A DNA stretch of 59,573 bases from Bacteroidales bacterium (GCA_022777585.1 JALFFZ010000106.1:1-59573); one strand, 5' to 3'. Counted from the first letter of the stretch, positions 49,703 to 58,277 are shown. Numbers and translations are program-made. Notes: a model not told the origin generated them from the sequence alone.

Positions 49703-52387
49703 ATGAAGGCCAGATTATTCCTTATAGACGGACACGCATTGATCTTCAAGATGTATTACGCATTCTTGAGGCGTCCGATGATAAACTCGAAGGGAGAGGA
49801 CACGTCCATACTTTTCGGATTCACCAAGTATCTTCTGGAAATGATACACCGGGAAGAGCCTACGCATCTCGCAGTGGCATTCGACCCTCCGGGAGGCACA
49901 TTCAGGAATGAGATGTATCCTCAGTACAAGGCCAACAGGGACGAGACCCCGCAACTTGTCATTGATGCCCTGGAGCCCCTGAAGGAGCTCTGCAAGGCTC
50001 TCGACATTCCGGTACTTATGATGCCGGGCTTCGAGGCTGACGACGTAATCGGCTCAATGGCAAAGCAGATGAAGTCCCCTGACACTGAAATATTTATGGT
50101 GACTCCTGACAAGGACTACGGCCAACTTGTGGATGACGGAATCTTTCAGTACAGACCCGGCAAGGCTGGGGAAAATGCCGAGATTCTGGACAAGGGTGCC
50201 ATCTGCGCAAGGTACGGCATAAGTTCCACCCTGCAGGTCATCGAGATGCTGACCATCTGCGGTGACACGGCCGACAATGTTCCGGGCGTGAAGGGTGTCG
50301 GGGAAGTCGGGGCGGCCAGACTGATCGGCAAATACGGCAGCGTGGAAAACATCTATGCCCACCTCAATGAATTGACACCCAGACAGAAAGAGCAGTTCGA
50401 GGCGGCGAGGGAACACATCGGACTGAGCCACGAGCTGGTAACCATCAGGACTGACATTCCTCTGGACGTAAAAATGGAGGATATGAGGCTGACATTGAAA
50501 TACGACAACAATGTAGCCGGACTTTTCGAACATTACGAATTCAATTCCCTCAAGAAATTGATTCCGGAATCATCTGTCGTGAGAGCAGCTCCAGCTGTTG
50601 CAAGAAGGCTCAATATCAATGAGATCACGCCTGAAAGAATTGTCGCCGAAGTCCGCAAGAACGGGATGGCAGCCATTTCAATAGAAAAATCAAGCCTCAA
50701 CAATGCCACGGCTGTCATTGCAACCTGCCCGGAAAGCGAATGCCGGAAAGGGAAAGATGAGGATTTGACAGTAATTGCAGCCATAGGCCCGGCACCTGTA
50801 TTCAAAGATATTCTGGAGGATATTTCCATCACCAAATACGGGAAAGATCTCAAGGCCCAGTCCGGACTTCTCGCTGAATACGGTATCGAACTGAGCGGCA
50901 GGATGATGGACATTGCCCTGATGCATTATCTCATCAACCCGGAGAAAAGTCACGGGGTTGATATTCTGGTCAAGACATATCTCGGAATCGACATCGCAGC
51001 TGCGGAAGAGGAAGTTGCGCAGCCAACTAGTCTTTTCGACATTCCGGAGGAGCCAGGGGACAATGCAGCTGATGCCAGAAGGACTGCCGCCATTCTCCCG
51101 ACCGGGGTCCTGATAAATGACGAGCTGCATTCATCTTCTACAGGAATACACACATTGTCAGAACTTTACGACAATATGGAGGAGCCTCTCATGAGGGTTC
51201 TGGCCAAGATGGAAAGGGTTGGGGTCAAGGTGGATCTCGGACAATTGAAGGAGTTTGCGGACGGACTGCGCAAGGAGATGAAGGAGAGGGAGGAACGAAT
51301 CAGGGAAATGACAGGTGAGCCTGAGCTCAATATCTCTTCCCCGAAGCAGGTCGGAGATGTACTTTTCGACAAGCTGAAGCTGGACCCGAAGGCAAAGAAG
51401 ACATCCAGGGGCAGTTATCCGACAGATGAGACCACATTGGCGGCCCTTGCGGACAAGAATCCGGTCATAGGGGAAATATTGGAGTTCCGCGCTGTAAAGA
51501 AACTTCTCTCCACATACATTGAACCATTCCCGGGATATATATCGAGAAAGGACGGAAGGGTGCATACCACTTTCAACCAGGCACTTACTGCCACCGGAAG
51601 ACTGAGTTCCTCAAACCCTAACCTCCAGAACATCCCAATCAGGACAGAGCGTGGCAAGGAAATCAGGAAGGCATTCGTTCCAAAGGACAATGACGGATTC
51701 ATCCTCTCTGCCGACTACTCCCAGATTGAGCTCAGAATCATGGCCCATCTCAGTGGGGATGAGCATCTCACTGGAGCATTCCGCAGCGGAGTGGATGTGC
51801 ACAGGGCTACCGCAGCCAAGATATTCGGCATCCCGTACGATGAGGTGACCGGAGATCAGAGGCGAATTGCAAAGACGGCCAATTTCGGCATTATGTACGG
51901 TATCTCGTCTTTCGGTCTGGCACAGAGACTCGGCATTTCGAGAAGCGAAGCTAAGAAAATCATTGACGATTATTTCGAGGCCTTTCCTTCCGTCAGATCC
52001 TACATTGGGGATACGGTGGAAAGTGCCCGAAAAAACGGATATGTGGAGACTATATTCGGAAGGAGAAGATACCTCCCGGACATCAATGCAAAGAATGCCG
52101 TGGCGAGGTCGCTGGCTGAAAGGAATGCCGTCAATGCCCCTATTCAGGGCACATCGGCTGACATTATCAAGCTTGCGATGATCAATGTCGACAGGAGAAT
52201 CGAGGAGGCCGGGCTCAGAAGCCGTATGGTACTCCAGATTCACGACGAACTCCTGTTCGATGCCTGGGCCGACGAGGTGGAAAGGCTCTCCGCCATTGTC
52301 AAGGAAGAAATGGAACACGTTACTGAACTATCAGTACCATTGACAGTTGAATGCAATTATGGGAAAAACTGGCTTGAAGCTCACTGA
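49703..52387 (+). CDS. polA: DNA polymerase I, with a degenerate proofreading domain
   Basis: Repair and Okazaki-fragment polymerase. The 5'-nuclease domain (about 1-290) is intact: FEADDVIGSM, MVTPDKDYGQLV, GDTADNVPGVKGVG. The polymerase domain (about 470-894) has motif A DYSQIELRIMAHLSGD, motif B RRIAKTANFGIMYGISSFG and motif C QIHDELLFDA. The middle 3'-5' exonuclease domain (about 300-465) lacks the DxE of motif I (ISIEKSS instead of FDTET), has GKDLKAQSGLL in place of NLKYDxxxL, and has no YxxxD. It should not proofread, like Taq polymerase. Length of 894 is near normal. Confidence 0.95.
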   Translation: MKARLFLIDGHALIFKMYYAFLRRPMINSKGEDTSILFGFTKYLLEMIHREEPTHLAVAFDPPGGTFRNEMYPQYKANRDETPQLVIDALEPLKELCKALDIPVLMMPGFEADDVIGSMAKQMKSPDTEIFMVTPDKDYGQLVDDGIFQYRPGKAGENAEILDKGAICARYGISSTLQVIEMLTICGDTADNVPGVKGVGEVGAARLIGKYGSVENIYAHLNELTPRQKEQFEAAREHIGLSHELVTIRTDIPLDVKMEDMRLTLKYDNNVAGLFEHYEFNSLKKLIPESSVVRAAPAVARRLNINEITPERIVAEVRKNGMAAISIEKSSLNNATAVIATCPESECRKGKDEDLTVIAAIGPAPVFKDILEDISITKYGKDLKAQSGLLAEYGIELSGRMMDIALMHYLINPEKSHGVDILVKTYLGIDIAAAEEEVAQPTSLFDIPEEPGDNAADARRTAAILPTGVLINDELHSSSTGIHTLSELYDNMEEPLMRVLAKMERVGVKVDLGQLKEFADGLRKEMKEREERIREMTGEPELNISSPKQVGDVLFDKLKLDPKAKKTSRGSYPTDETTLAALADKNPVIGEILEFRAVKKLLSTYIEPFPGYISRKDGRVHTTFNQALTATGRLSSSNPNLQNIPIRTERGKEIRKAFVPKDNDGFILSADYSQIELRIMAHLSGDEHLTGAFRSGVDVHRATAAKIFGIPYDEVTGDQRRIAKTANFGIMYGISSFGLAQRLGISRSEAKKIIDDYFEAFPSVRSYIGDTVESARKNGYVETIFGRRRYLPDINAKNAVARSLAERNAVNAPIQGTSADIIKLAMINVDRRIEEAGLRSRMVLQIHDELLFDAWADEVERLSAIVKEEMEHVTELSVPLTVECNYGKNWLEAH

Positions 52388-52967
52388 CATTGACGACAAC
52401 GGTCTCGTCAGACTGGCCCTTGAAGGCAGCCGCTCGGAGTCCGAGGCGGCCTTCTTCGCTATCTATGCCCGGTACCACAAGGCGGTGTCCGGACATATAG
52501 CAAAGTACGTCAAGGAAACTGAAGAAATCGAGGATATCTGCATGGAGAGCTTCGAGAAGGCTTTCGGCAAGCTCGCGACATTCAATCAGGAGAACAAGCT
52601 TTCCACCTGGCTTTTCAGAATCGCGAGGAACACGGCTTTCGACCATCAGGGAAAGAGCAAGTCAATGGGCAGGAAGGTTGAGAAGACATCGATTGACAAC
52701 AGTCAGGACGAGGCTATTGAGGTGGCTGACGACAGGCTCAGCCCGGAGGATGACATCATCTCCAACCAGGACCATGAGAACTTCCTCTATTGCATTGACA
52801 AGCTTCCCGAGCACTATATGACTATTGCCAGGATGTGCTTTGTCGACAATCTCGGATACAAGGAAATTGCCGAAAAGGCAGACATCCCTATTAATACGGT
52901 AAAGACTCGCATAAGTAGAGCCAAGAGTCTGATTATCAGAATGATGCTGGACATAGAGAAACAATGA
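52359..52967 (+). CDS. Sigma-70 family (ECF-type) RNA polymerase sigma factor
   Basis: Region 2 (about 35-105: ARYHKAVSGHIAKYVKETEEIEDICMESFEKAFGKL ... LSTWLFRIARNTAFDH) and region 4 (about 150-198: KLPEHYMTIARMCFVDNLGYKEIAEKADIPINTVKTRISRAKSLI) are present, with no region 1.1 or 3. The first ATG (52359) lies inside the 3' end of polA, so translation is coupled. No anti-sigma factor follows; rsmG overlaps its stop by 4 bp. Which promoters it serves is unknown. Confidence 0.93.
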   Translation: MGKTGLKLTDIDDNGLVRLALEGSRSESEAAFFAIYARYHKAVSGHIAKYVKETEEIEDICMESFEKAFGKLATFNQENKLSTWLFRIARNTAFDHQGKSKSMGRKVEKTSIDNSQDEAIEVADDRLSPEDDIISNQDHENFLYCIDKLPEHYMTIARMCFVDNLGYKEIAEKADIPINTVKTRISRAKSLIIRMMLDIEKQ

Positions 52968-53677
52968 TGGACTACAATGGATTCATAACGCTGGCCAAAT
53001 CTCTGCTGCCCGGGATTACACCGGAGATGGAGGCGAGGTTCGAGGCTCTGGAAGGACTCTACAATGACTGGAATGCCCGCATCAATGTCATATCCAGGAA
53101 GGATATCGGCAGCCTGTATATGAGGCACGTGATGCATTCCCTGGCCATAGCAGGCTATCTCAAGGCCATACGGCCGGAGATGTACGAAGGCCTGTGCTCC
53201 GGCCGGATTGACGGGTGTCCCGCATCCGTCCTCGATATCGGTACGGGAGGAGGCTTCCCTGGCATCCCACTTGCCATTCTCTTCCCTGAGACCGGTTTCA
53301 CACTCTGTGACTCGGTCGGGAAGAAGACAATCGTGGCCGAAGCGGTCGCTTCTTCACTGGCTCTTGACAATGTCAAAGTGGTGAATGCCCGTGCAGAGTC
53401 CCTGGATGAGACCTTCGATTTCGTGGTTTCCCGCGCCGTGACAGCCCTGGACAATTTCTATCCCTGGGCCGCCGGGAAATACAGGAAGAGCATTCTATAT
53501 CTCAAGGGCGGAGATTTTTCCGAAGAGCTATGCCGTATGATGGCCGCCGCAAGGCTTGCCCCAGGCTCCGTCAGGACTTGGAAAATCCAGGACTGGATTG
53601 ATGACGAGATATTCGAGGACAAGTTCGTGATTGACATCCCCGCATCTTCTGCCTCCCGGAAGGGCCAAAAGCACTGA
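52964..53677 (+). CDS. rsmG: 16S rRNA (guanine-527-N7) methyltransferase
   Basis: SAM-dependent methylation of 16S rRNA G527. The Rossmann motif VLDIGTGGGFPGIPLAILFP, preceded by WNARINVISRKDIGSLYMRHVMHSLAIA and followed by FDFVVSRAVTALDNFYPW and LYLKGGD, are RsmG hallmarks. Length (237) is slightly above the usual ~210. It overlaps the sigma factor stop (ATGATGG); a second ATG at 52967 is an alternative start. Confidence 0.95.
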   Translation: MMDYNGFITLAKSLLPGITPEMEARFEALEGLYNDWNARINVISRKDIGSLYMRHVMHSLAIAGYLKAIRPEMYEGLCSGRIDGCPASVLDIGTGGGFPGIPLAILFPETGFTLCDSVGKKTIVAEAVASSLALDNVKVVNARAESLDETFDFVVSRAVTALDNFYPWAAGKYRKSILYLKGGDFSEELCRMMAAARLAPGSVRTWKIQDWIDDEIFEDKFVIDIPASSASRKGQKH

Positions 53678-53682
53678 CACCT

Positions 53683-54120
53683 ATGGAGTTCCTGGAAGGA
53701 CTGGGCCTTGTGGGCCTCTTCATCGGCACTTTTCTGGCCGCAACCATTTTCCCTTTCAGCTCGGATGCATTGTACCTTGCAGTCCTGGCCGCCACCGGCA
53801 ATCCTGTCGGCTGCCTTATTTACGGCACTGCAGGCAACTGGCTGGGCAGCGTTGCCACCTACTGGATAGGCTGGCTGGGCCGCTGGGAATGGATAGAGAA
53901 ATGGTTCAAGGTAAAGCCTGAGACGCTTAAGAAGCAGAAGGAAAAGATTGACCGCTTCGGGGTCTGGCTAGCCCTGATCTGCTGGGTTCCCTTCATCGGC
54001 GACGTAATAGCAATAGCCCTGGGCTTCTACCGCACTCCCCCTGTCCGCACCGCCATCCTGCTCCTCATCGGCAAATTCCTCCGCTTCCTGGTGTGGAATC
54101 TGATTTACGGGTTAATCTGA
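53683..54120 (+). CDS. YqaA/DedA-like membrane protein (VTT domain)
   Basis: A 145-residue inner-membrane protein with hydrophobic segments at about 5-30, 35-65, 85-110 and 120-145. The motif AATIFPFSSDALYLAVLAATGNPVGCLIYGTAGNWLGSVATYWIGW is the VTT/SNARE-associated signature of YqaA and short DedA proteins, and GVWLALICWVPFIGDVIAIALGFYR fits the second half. DedA relatives are linked to lipid flipping; for YqaA this is an inference. It is the last gene of the + strand block and is followed by a hairpin terminator. Confidence 0.88.
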   Translation: MEFLEGLGLVGLFIGTFLAATIFPFSSDALYLAVLAATGNPVGCLIYGTAGNWLGSVATYWIGWLGRWEWIEKWFKVKPETLKKQKEKIDRFGVWLALICWVPFIGDVIAIALGFYRTPPVRTAILLLIGKFLRFLVWNLIYGLI

Positions 54121-54179
54121 TATCCTCATTACATAATCCACTGCAGAACCCTATTATCTACAGCTGGACTGCATATAAC

Positions 54180-54210
54180 AAAAAAAAGACTTGATTCCTC
54201 AAGTCTTTTT
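54180..54210. terminator. Bidirectional hairpin terminator, copy 1
   Basis: A 12-bp AAAAAGACTTGA/TCAAGTCTTTTT stem with a short loop. It can end transcription of the YqaA-like gene on the + strand and of the tRNA region on the - strand. Confidence 0.85.
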
Positions 54211-54213
54211 CAG

Positions 54214-54237
54214 TGGGAGCAGAGGGAGTCGAACCCC
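54214..54237 (-). pseudogene. tRNA-Val 3' fragment (T-arm and acceptor 3' strand only)
   Basis: 24 nt identical to the 3' end of the intact tRNA-Val at 54458-54532, including the TTCGACT loop and TGCTCCC. The D-arm, anticodon arm and 5' acceptor strand are absent, so it cannot form a tRNA. Confidence 0.8.
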
Positions 54238-54416
54238 AGGCCCTGGCACGCCAGGGCCTTTCCGTCTATCCCCTAGTCGCTGCGCGACAGCCCCCAAGGG
54301 CATGCCGAAACAGTTCTCCGACCTGTTTCGGGCATCTCCGCCCTGCGTTTCCTTCGGAAACTCCGTTCTCCGATGCGCGGCTGATGCCGCCAAGCAGAGG
54401 GCCGGGGGCTCGACCG
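54238..54416. other. Palindrome-rich non-coding stretch between tRNA-Val copies
   Basis: This fills most of the only gene-free stretch over 300 bp (54121-54457). It holds GGCCCTGGC/GCCAGGGCC, TCGCTGCGCGA, CCGAAACAG/CTGTTTCGG (9-bp stem) and GTTTCC/GGAAAC hairpins, and the motif GTTCTCCGA twice. Bases 54391-54415 resemble, in inverted orientation and with a few mismatches, the anticodon/T-arm part of the tRNA-Val gene (54472-54494). Spurious + strand ORFs cross it; no protein is credible. It may be a structured RNA or the remnant of a small tRNA-targeting element. Confidence 0.5.
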
Positions 54417-54424
54417 TATATAAC

Positions 54425-54454
54425 AAAAAAAGACTTGATTTCTCAAGTCTTTTT
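54425..54454. terminator. Bidirectional hairpin terminator, copy 2 (tRNA-Val terminator)
   Basis: The same AAAAGACTTGA/TCAAGTCTTTT stem as copy 1, starting 3 bp after the 3' end of tRNA-Val on the - strand. Confidence 0.85.
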
Positions 54455-54457
54455 CGG

Positions 54458-54532
54458 TGGGAGCAGAGGGAGTCGAACCCCCGACCCTCTGCTTGTAAGG
54501 CAGACGCTCTGAACCAACTGAGCTATGCTCCC
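54458..54532 (-). tRNA. tRNA-Val (anticodon TAC)
   Basis: A full cloverleaf can be drawn on the - strand. The acceptor GGGAGCA pairs with TGCTCCC, followed by discriminator A. The D-arm contains AGCTCAGTTGGTTCAGAGC. The anticodon stem TCTGC/GCAGA encloses the loop CTTACAA with TAC at positions 34-36, and the T-arm is GGGGG-TTCGACT-CCCTC. CCA is not encoded. A partial second copy of the 3' end lies 244 bp away. Confidence 0.96.
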
Positions 54533-54623
54533 AAGCATCCTGTATCGAAACAGGATTGCAAATATATGGAGATTTTTCCTAATCAGCAAGATTTTCGGCG
54601 AAAATTTACTGAAAATTCCCAAA

Positions 54624-55517
54624 TCAGAAGAAAGTCACAGTTTTCTGCTCTACAGCGGAAAGGAGGCTGTTGGCAAGACGGCTCACTCCGAAGCGGAAAG
54701 TCTCGGGCCTCACCCAATCCTTGCCAAGGACAGTGCAACCGATGGAATAATAGCAGAGGGCATCCATCACGGACGATATGCCTCCGGCTGCCTTGAAACC
54801 AACCTTCCTGCCCGTCGCTGCGTAATATGCCTTTATACATTCACACATAACGAATGCGGCCATCGGAGTCGCATTGACATTTACCTTGCCGGTGGAAGTC
54901 TTGATAAAGTCTGCTCCCGCCTCCATTGACAGGAATGAAGCATCCGCAATAGCCTCAGGGCTGGCAAGAAGACCGCTCTCAATGATGACCTTCAGCACAA
55001 CCTTGCGGCCCGCCTTTGCACCGGCCTCATCCACAGCCTTGCGGCAGAGAGCAATCTCATCAGCGGCAGCCTTGTAATCCCCCGCAAGAAACTTGTTGAG
55101 AGCCAGAACAATGTCCACCTCATCAGCGCCATCCTCGACAACCCTCGCACATTCTGCAGCCTTAATCTCCGCAAAAGTCTGCGAAGTCGGGAAACAACCT
55201 GAAACAGCCGTTACATGAAGAGCCGCATCCCTGCGTTTTTCCCTCACAACACAAGCCAGATTGGGATAAACGCAAACTGATGCAGGAAGAGGATAACCCG
55301 GGTAAATATCCCGGTAAGTATTCACCTTCTCCACAAACTTGGTTATTGACGCAACAGTGTCAGTAGTGTTTAAAGATGTCAGGTCCATGAGACCGAAACA
55401 TTCACGAAGGACATCGTCAGACTTTATTCCTTCCAGATTGGAAGCAATGAGATCAAGACTCCTGTCGATAGCCTCCTTATCAGGAGAATATCCGTATTTT
55501 GTATGTAAATTACCCAT
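54624..55517 (-). CDS. deoC: Deoxyribose-phosphate aldolase
   Basis: Splits 2-deoxyribose-5-phosphate into glyceraldehyde-3-phosphate and acetaldehyde during deoxynucleoside breakdown. The Schiff-base Lys is in ADFIKTSTGKVN; other motifs are SVCVYPNLACVV, EVDIVLALNKFLAGDY and VGFKAAGGISSV. The N-terminal ~50 residues are longer than in E. coli DeoC (297 against about 260), as in many Bacteroidetes. It is the last gene of a - strand group and converges toward the tRNA region. Confidence 0.95.
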   Translation of the reverse strand: MGNLHTKYGYSPDKEAIDRSLDLIASNLEGIKSDDVLRECFGLMDLTSLNTTDTVASITKFVEKVNTYRDIYPGYPLPASVCVYPNLACVVREKRRDAALHVTAVSGCFPTSQTFAEIKAAECARVVEDGADEVDIVLALNKFLAGDYKAAADEIALCRKAVDEAGAKAGRKVVLKVIIESGLLASPEAIADASFLSMEAGADFIKTSTGKVNVNATPMAAFVMCECIKAYYAATGRKVGFKAAGGISSVMDALCYYSIGCTVLGKDWVRPETFRFGVSRLANSLLSAVEQKTVTFF

Positions 55518-55538
55518 AATATCTGATATCCAAATGTT

Positions 55539-56294
55539 TCAACCCTTAATCTGTATCTTGATGCCTGCTTCGGCAAGAGGCCTCGTTACAGCCTCCATCT
55601 CCTCTGCCGTACACTTCTCAAGTCCCTCTGCCGGAGTCTGCCTGTCAATGGTATAGACCATCACCTCCCTTGGCCGGAGTTCCAGAACCATCGCCCTCCA
55701 TGCCACGACGTTCTCCTCCTCCAGAGAACTGAAACCGGGTCCTTTCAGGAACATGGTCTGAAGCACGAACTCCCCCTTGAACTCTTTCAACGCCTCAAAA
55801 GTGTCTGCCACACTGTACTTTCCCGAAGGCTGGTTCACCAATGACACAATCCTGTCAATCCCGCCGTCAAGTTTCAGAATGGGATTGTCCACCCTCATCA
55901 GTGCAGCCCTGACCTCAGGTCTGCGGATCATAGTCGCATTGGAAAGGACGGAAACCGCCGACTGCGGGAAAAATTCATCCCGAAGGTGAAGAGTAATGTC
56001 AATCATCTCCGGGAAATGAGGGTTCAATGTCGGCTCTCCGTCACCCGAAAATGTTATCGAATCGATGCGGACACCATTGTCCCTGCAATCCTGAAGTTTT
56101 GACCTCAATGCAGTCTCAAGTTCCGCCGGGAGAGGAAGTCTGCTGTCCTCACGGCCGTCCCTGTTCCAACCGCATTCACAGTAAATGCAGTCAAAATTGC
56201 AAATCTTTCCATTCTCCGGCAGGAGATTGATCCCCAGAGAAGAGCCGAGACGGCGGCTGAAGATTGGTCCGAATACTATTTTCTCCCTCAGCAT
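55539..56294 (-). CDS. Radical SAM protein (COG0731-like)
   Basis: A 4Fe-4S radical SAM enzyme with CxxxCxxC at residues 32-39 (ICNFDCIYCECG). The SAM-binding GDGEPTLNPHFPEM motif and LSNATMIRRPEVRAALMRVDNPILKLDGG are typical of the COG0731 group, which includes wybutosine-synthesis-like proteins; in bacteria the function is unknown. There is no SPASM domain or extra cluster at the C-terminus. It sits 3 bp after the amidohydrolase gene, so the two may share an operon, but no common pathway is evident. Confidence 0.88.
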   Translation of the reverse strand: MLREKIVFGPIFSRRLGSSLGINLLPENGKICNFDCIYCECGWNRDGREDSRLPLPAELETALRSKLQDCRDNGVRIDSITFSGDGEPTLNPHFPEMIDITLHLRDEFFPQSAVSVLSNATMIRRPEVRAALMRVDNPILKLDGGIDRIVSLVNQPSGKYSVADTFEALKEFKGEFVLQTMFLKGPGFSSLEEENVVAWRAMVLELRPREVMVYTIDRQTPAEGLEKCTAEEMEAVTRPLAEAGIKIQIKG

Positions 56295-56296
56295 AG

Positions 56297-57484
56297 CTAA
56301 ACAATTCTTCTGGAACGGCTGGCTGAAGTCAGCCTGCCATCCTGTGAAATATGGTCAATGGCCACGACACCGGGCCTGCGCCCCGGGGCAAAACTGCCGA
56401 GCATATCCTCCTTGCCAAGGAATTCAGCACCATAGGCAGTCGCCCACATAATGATATCCCCAAGAGGGATTTCCGGAAAATTCTCCTGAAGGCAGAAAAT
56501 CTCCCTCATCATGTCAAGGTCATCATTGCTGGAAAGCGAATCAGTCCCGACGGTAAGTTTCAAGCCCGAGCGCCACATCAGGCTGACATCAGGCAAAGAA
56601 TTGTGGATGAATATATTGGAGCATGGACAGAGAGCTACATATGGATGTTCCATAACAGCTTTCACGGCCTCGATGCCCTCTTCGTTCATACATACCTCGT
56701 GTACAAGCAGAATATGCTCCGGGAAAGAAGTCCTGCCCGTAGCCTTGAGCCTGTCAATGAAATAGAGCAATGACGACTTGCCCGTAACAGGCGGCACACT
56801 CATACCTGCGCGCCTGCGGTTCTCATACATTGCGCCAGTTCCTGAAATCAGCATATCCTCCTCTTCCTGTGTCTCCTCGCTATGATAGGACAGGTAACCG
56901 GACTTGAGGCCCTCATCCGACACTGCAGTCAGCAATGCAGGGCTTGTCGTATAGCAGGAATGCGGCGTAGGGGCAGCGTCAATTCCGTATGAATCAGCCA
57001 CTTTCTTGAGCTCCAATACTGAATCCATCACAGCCCCGCAATCCTCAGGCTCTGTCCCGAACACCTCCAGGAAAGTCCTCGTATAAATCGGCGACTGGGA
57101 CTTGCACTCGAAGGAATCATCACAATTGCTGATATCCCCCATTGCGCTCACCCCCCTTCTCCAGAGAATATCCATCCACTCGGAAATCCACCTCTTCTTC
57201 TCCGCAACACTCACAGTATCACGGAGTTCATTGATCTGGTCAATGAAGCCCGCCATCCCAGTTCCCTTGCGGAACTTATGCCACATTGAAGAAAGCTCGA
57301 TATGACAATGCGCATTCACCATTCCCGGAATCAGAGCCCCTGAAATCTTCTCGGCATCCTCAGGCAATGTGTCCGCAATGCCGGTAGAAACCACGGTACC
57401 GTCATCATCAAGTTCCACATAGCCGTCATGAATCGGCTCAGATGAAATTCCTGTGTATATGTAGTCAGCGTATATGCGTCTCAT
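56297..57484 (-). CDS. Amidohydrolase-superfamily deaminase/hydrolase
   Basis: A metal-dependent hydrolase with the TIM-barrel motifs in order: PGMVNAHCHIELSSM (HxH), APTPHSCYTTSPAL, ILLVHEVCMNEEG, CPCSNIFIHNSLP and LTVGTDSLSSNDDLDMMREI (metal Asp). The composite N- and C-terminal beta-sandwich is present. The pattern resembles the cytosine-deaminase/chlorohydrolase branch, which includes S-adenosylhomocysteine/5'-methylthioadenosine and aminofutalosine deaminases. I cannot choose among these substrates from sequence. Length (395) is typical. Confidence 0.85.
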   Translation of the reverse strand: MRRIYADYIYTGISSEPIHDGYVELDDDGTVVSTGIADTLPEDAEKISGALIPGMVNAHCHIELSSMWHKFRKGTGMAGFIDQINELRDTVSVAEKKRWISEWMDILWRRGVSAMGDISNCDDSFECKSQSPIYTRTFLEVFGTEPEDCGAVMDSVLELKKVADSYGIDAAPTPHSCYTTSPALLTAVSDEGLKSGYLSYHSEETQEEEDMLISGTGAMYENRRRAGMSVPPVTGKSSLLYFIDRLKATGRTSFPEHILLVHEVCMNEEGIEAVKAVMEHPYVALCPCSNIFIHNSLPDVSLMWRSGLKLTVGTDSLSSNDDLDMMREIFCLQENFPEIPLGDIIMWATAYGAEFLGKEDMLGSFAPGRRPGVVAIDHISQDGRLTSASRSRRIV

Positions 57485-57496
57485 TTAAAAGTTCCT

Positions 57497-58258
57497 TTAT
57501 TCTGAAACCCTCCGCCGGGGAGCGGCAGGTATTCTGCGGCGGGATGAATCAACCTGCTGAATAACAACCTTTTCCATATTTGTTTCCAATGCCGGGCGGC
57601 GGGATTTCAAATTGCTCCCGTCAAAACTGCCATCCTCAGGAGAGACAGCCTTCGTGCTGATGCTGTCCCGAACTGCGGCAATGCTGTCAGCCACATTGGC
57701 AAGACTGTCGAGCAGGACACTGTCCTTAGGGGCAACATACCATACAGGTCCATAATAAACCGTGTCCAGAGGCACCCTCTCCCATACAAATACGCCGGTG
57801 GAATCCATAACGATACTGACTGAGTCACATCGGACTGAATCCCGGCAACGGTCAAGCATTACCTCCACACGTCTGAACTCCTTGGCCTCAATCAACTGTC
57901 TCAAGCTGTCAAGATAAGCCCGACGCCTCTCCACGTATGTCAGTTCGTCAATCCTGTCCTGCAGAATCCTTTCAACCTTGGTAAAAATCTTACCAAAAGC
58001 CTCAGGGTCAGCCATATAGAAATTGACACTCGCAATATAGTCATCCCTGTCATAACCGTACTCCGCCAGTACAGGTGCATATACCAGGCAGGTATCCGCA
58101 CGCCTTGGGGCATTCTCGCGGGCCCACTGGTCAACCAGCAGCATTCTCGCATAAAGCTTGGCAAAATCATCCTTTGGAATGACCTTGCCTCCCCTGTCAC
58201 AGGACAGAAGGGAAAGCATTGCGCCTGCCAGCAACATTATATGAATCAACTTCCTCAT
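57497..58258 (-). CDS. DUF4296 lipoprotein
   Basis: Predicted lipoprotein with Cys20 (LSLLSC). The N-terminal half (VIPKDDFAKLYARMLLVDQWARENAPRRADTCLVYAPVLAEYGYDRDDYIASVNFYMADPEAFGKIFTKVERIL) is the DUF4296 domain, a Bacteroidetes family of unknown function. The C-terminal ~100 residues are low-complexity and basic (RRRIPAAPRRRVSE at the end) and unlikely to be folded. It starts 19 bp after pheT and is followed within 15 bp by the amidohydrolase gene. Confidence 0.85.
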   Translation of the reverse strand: MRKLIHIMLLAGAMLSLLSCDRGGKVIPKDDFAKLYARMLLVDQWARENAPRRADTCLVYAPVLAEYGYDRDDYIASVNFYMADPEAFGKIFTKVERILQDRIDELTYVERRRAYLDSLRQLIEAKEFRRVEVMLDRCRDSVRCDSVSIVMDSTGVFVWERVPLDTVYYGPVWYVAPKDSVLLDSLANVADSIAAVRDSISTKAVSPEDGSFDGSNLKSRRPALETNMEKVVIQQVDSSRRRIPAAPRRRVSE

Positions 58259-58277
58259 CTGACGGATTAACGGAAAC

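Larger units (their letters stand above)
54173..54481. repeat. Direct repeat pair (terminator plus tRNA-Val 3' end), copies 244 bp apart
   Basis: Bases 54173-54237 and 54417-54481 match over about 64 bp apart from one A-run length difference and two substitutions. Each holds the AAAAGACTTGA...TCAAGTCTTTT hairpin and the 24-nt tRNA-Val 3' end. About 180 bp of unrelated, palindrome-rich sequence lies between them. Confidence 0.85.

Noticed and set aside
54214..54416. Possible tmRNA or second complete tRNA
   Set aside because: Only the 3' acceptor strand and T-arm are present. No partner 5' acceptor strand or tag-peptide frame could be found.
54191..54796. 201-codon open frame with SRGSRTPGPGTPGP and ESNPRPSACKADALNQL
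   Set aside because: This is the familiar artefact of translating the antisense of tRNA genes; it crosses both tRNA-Val copies and runs into deoC.
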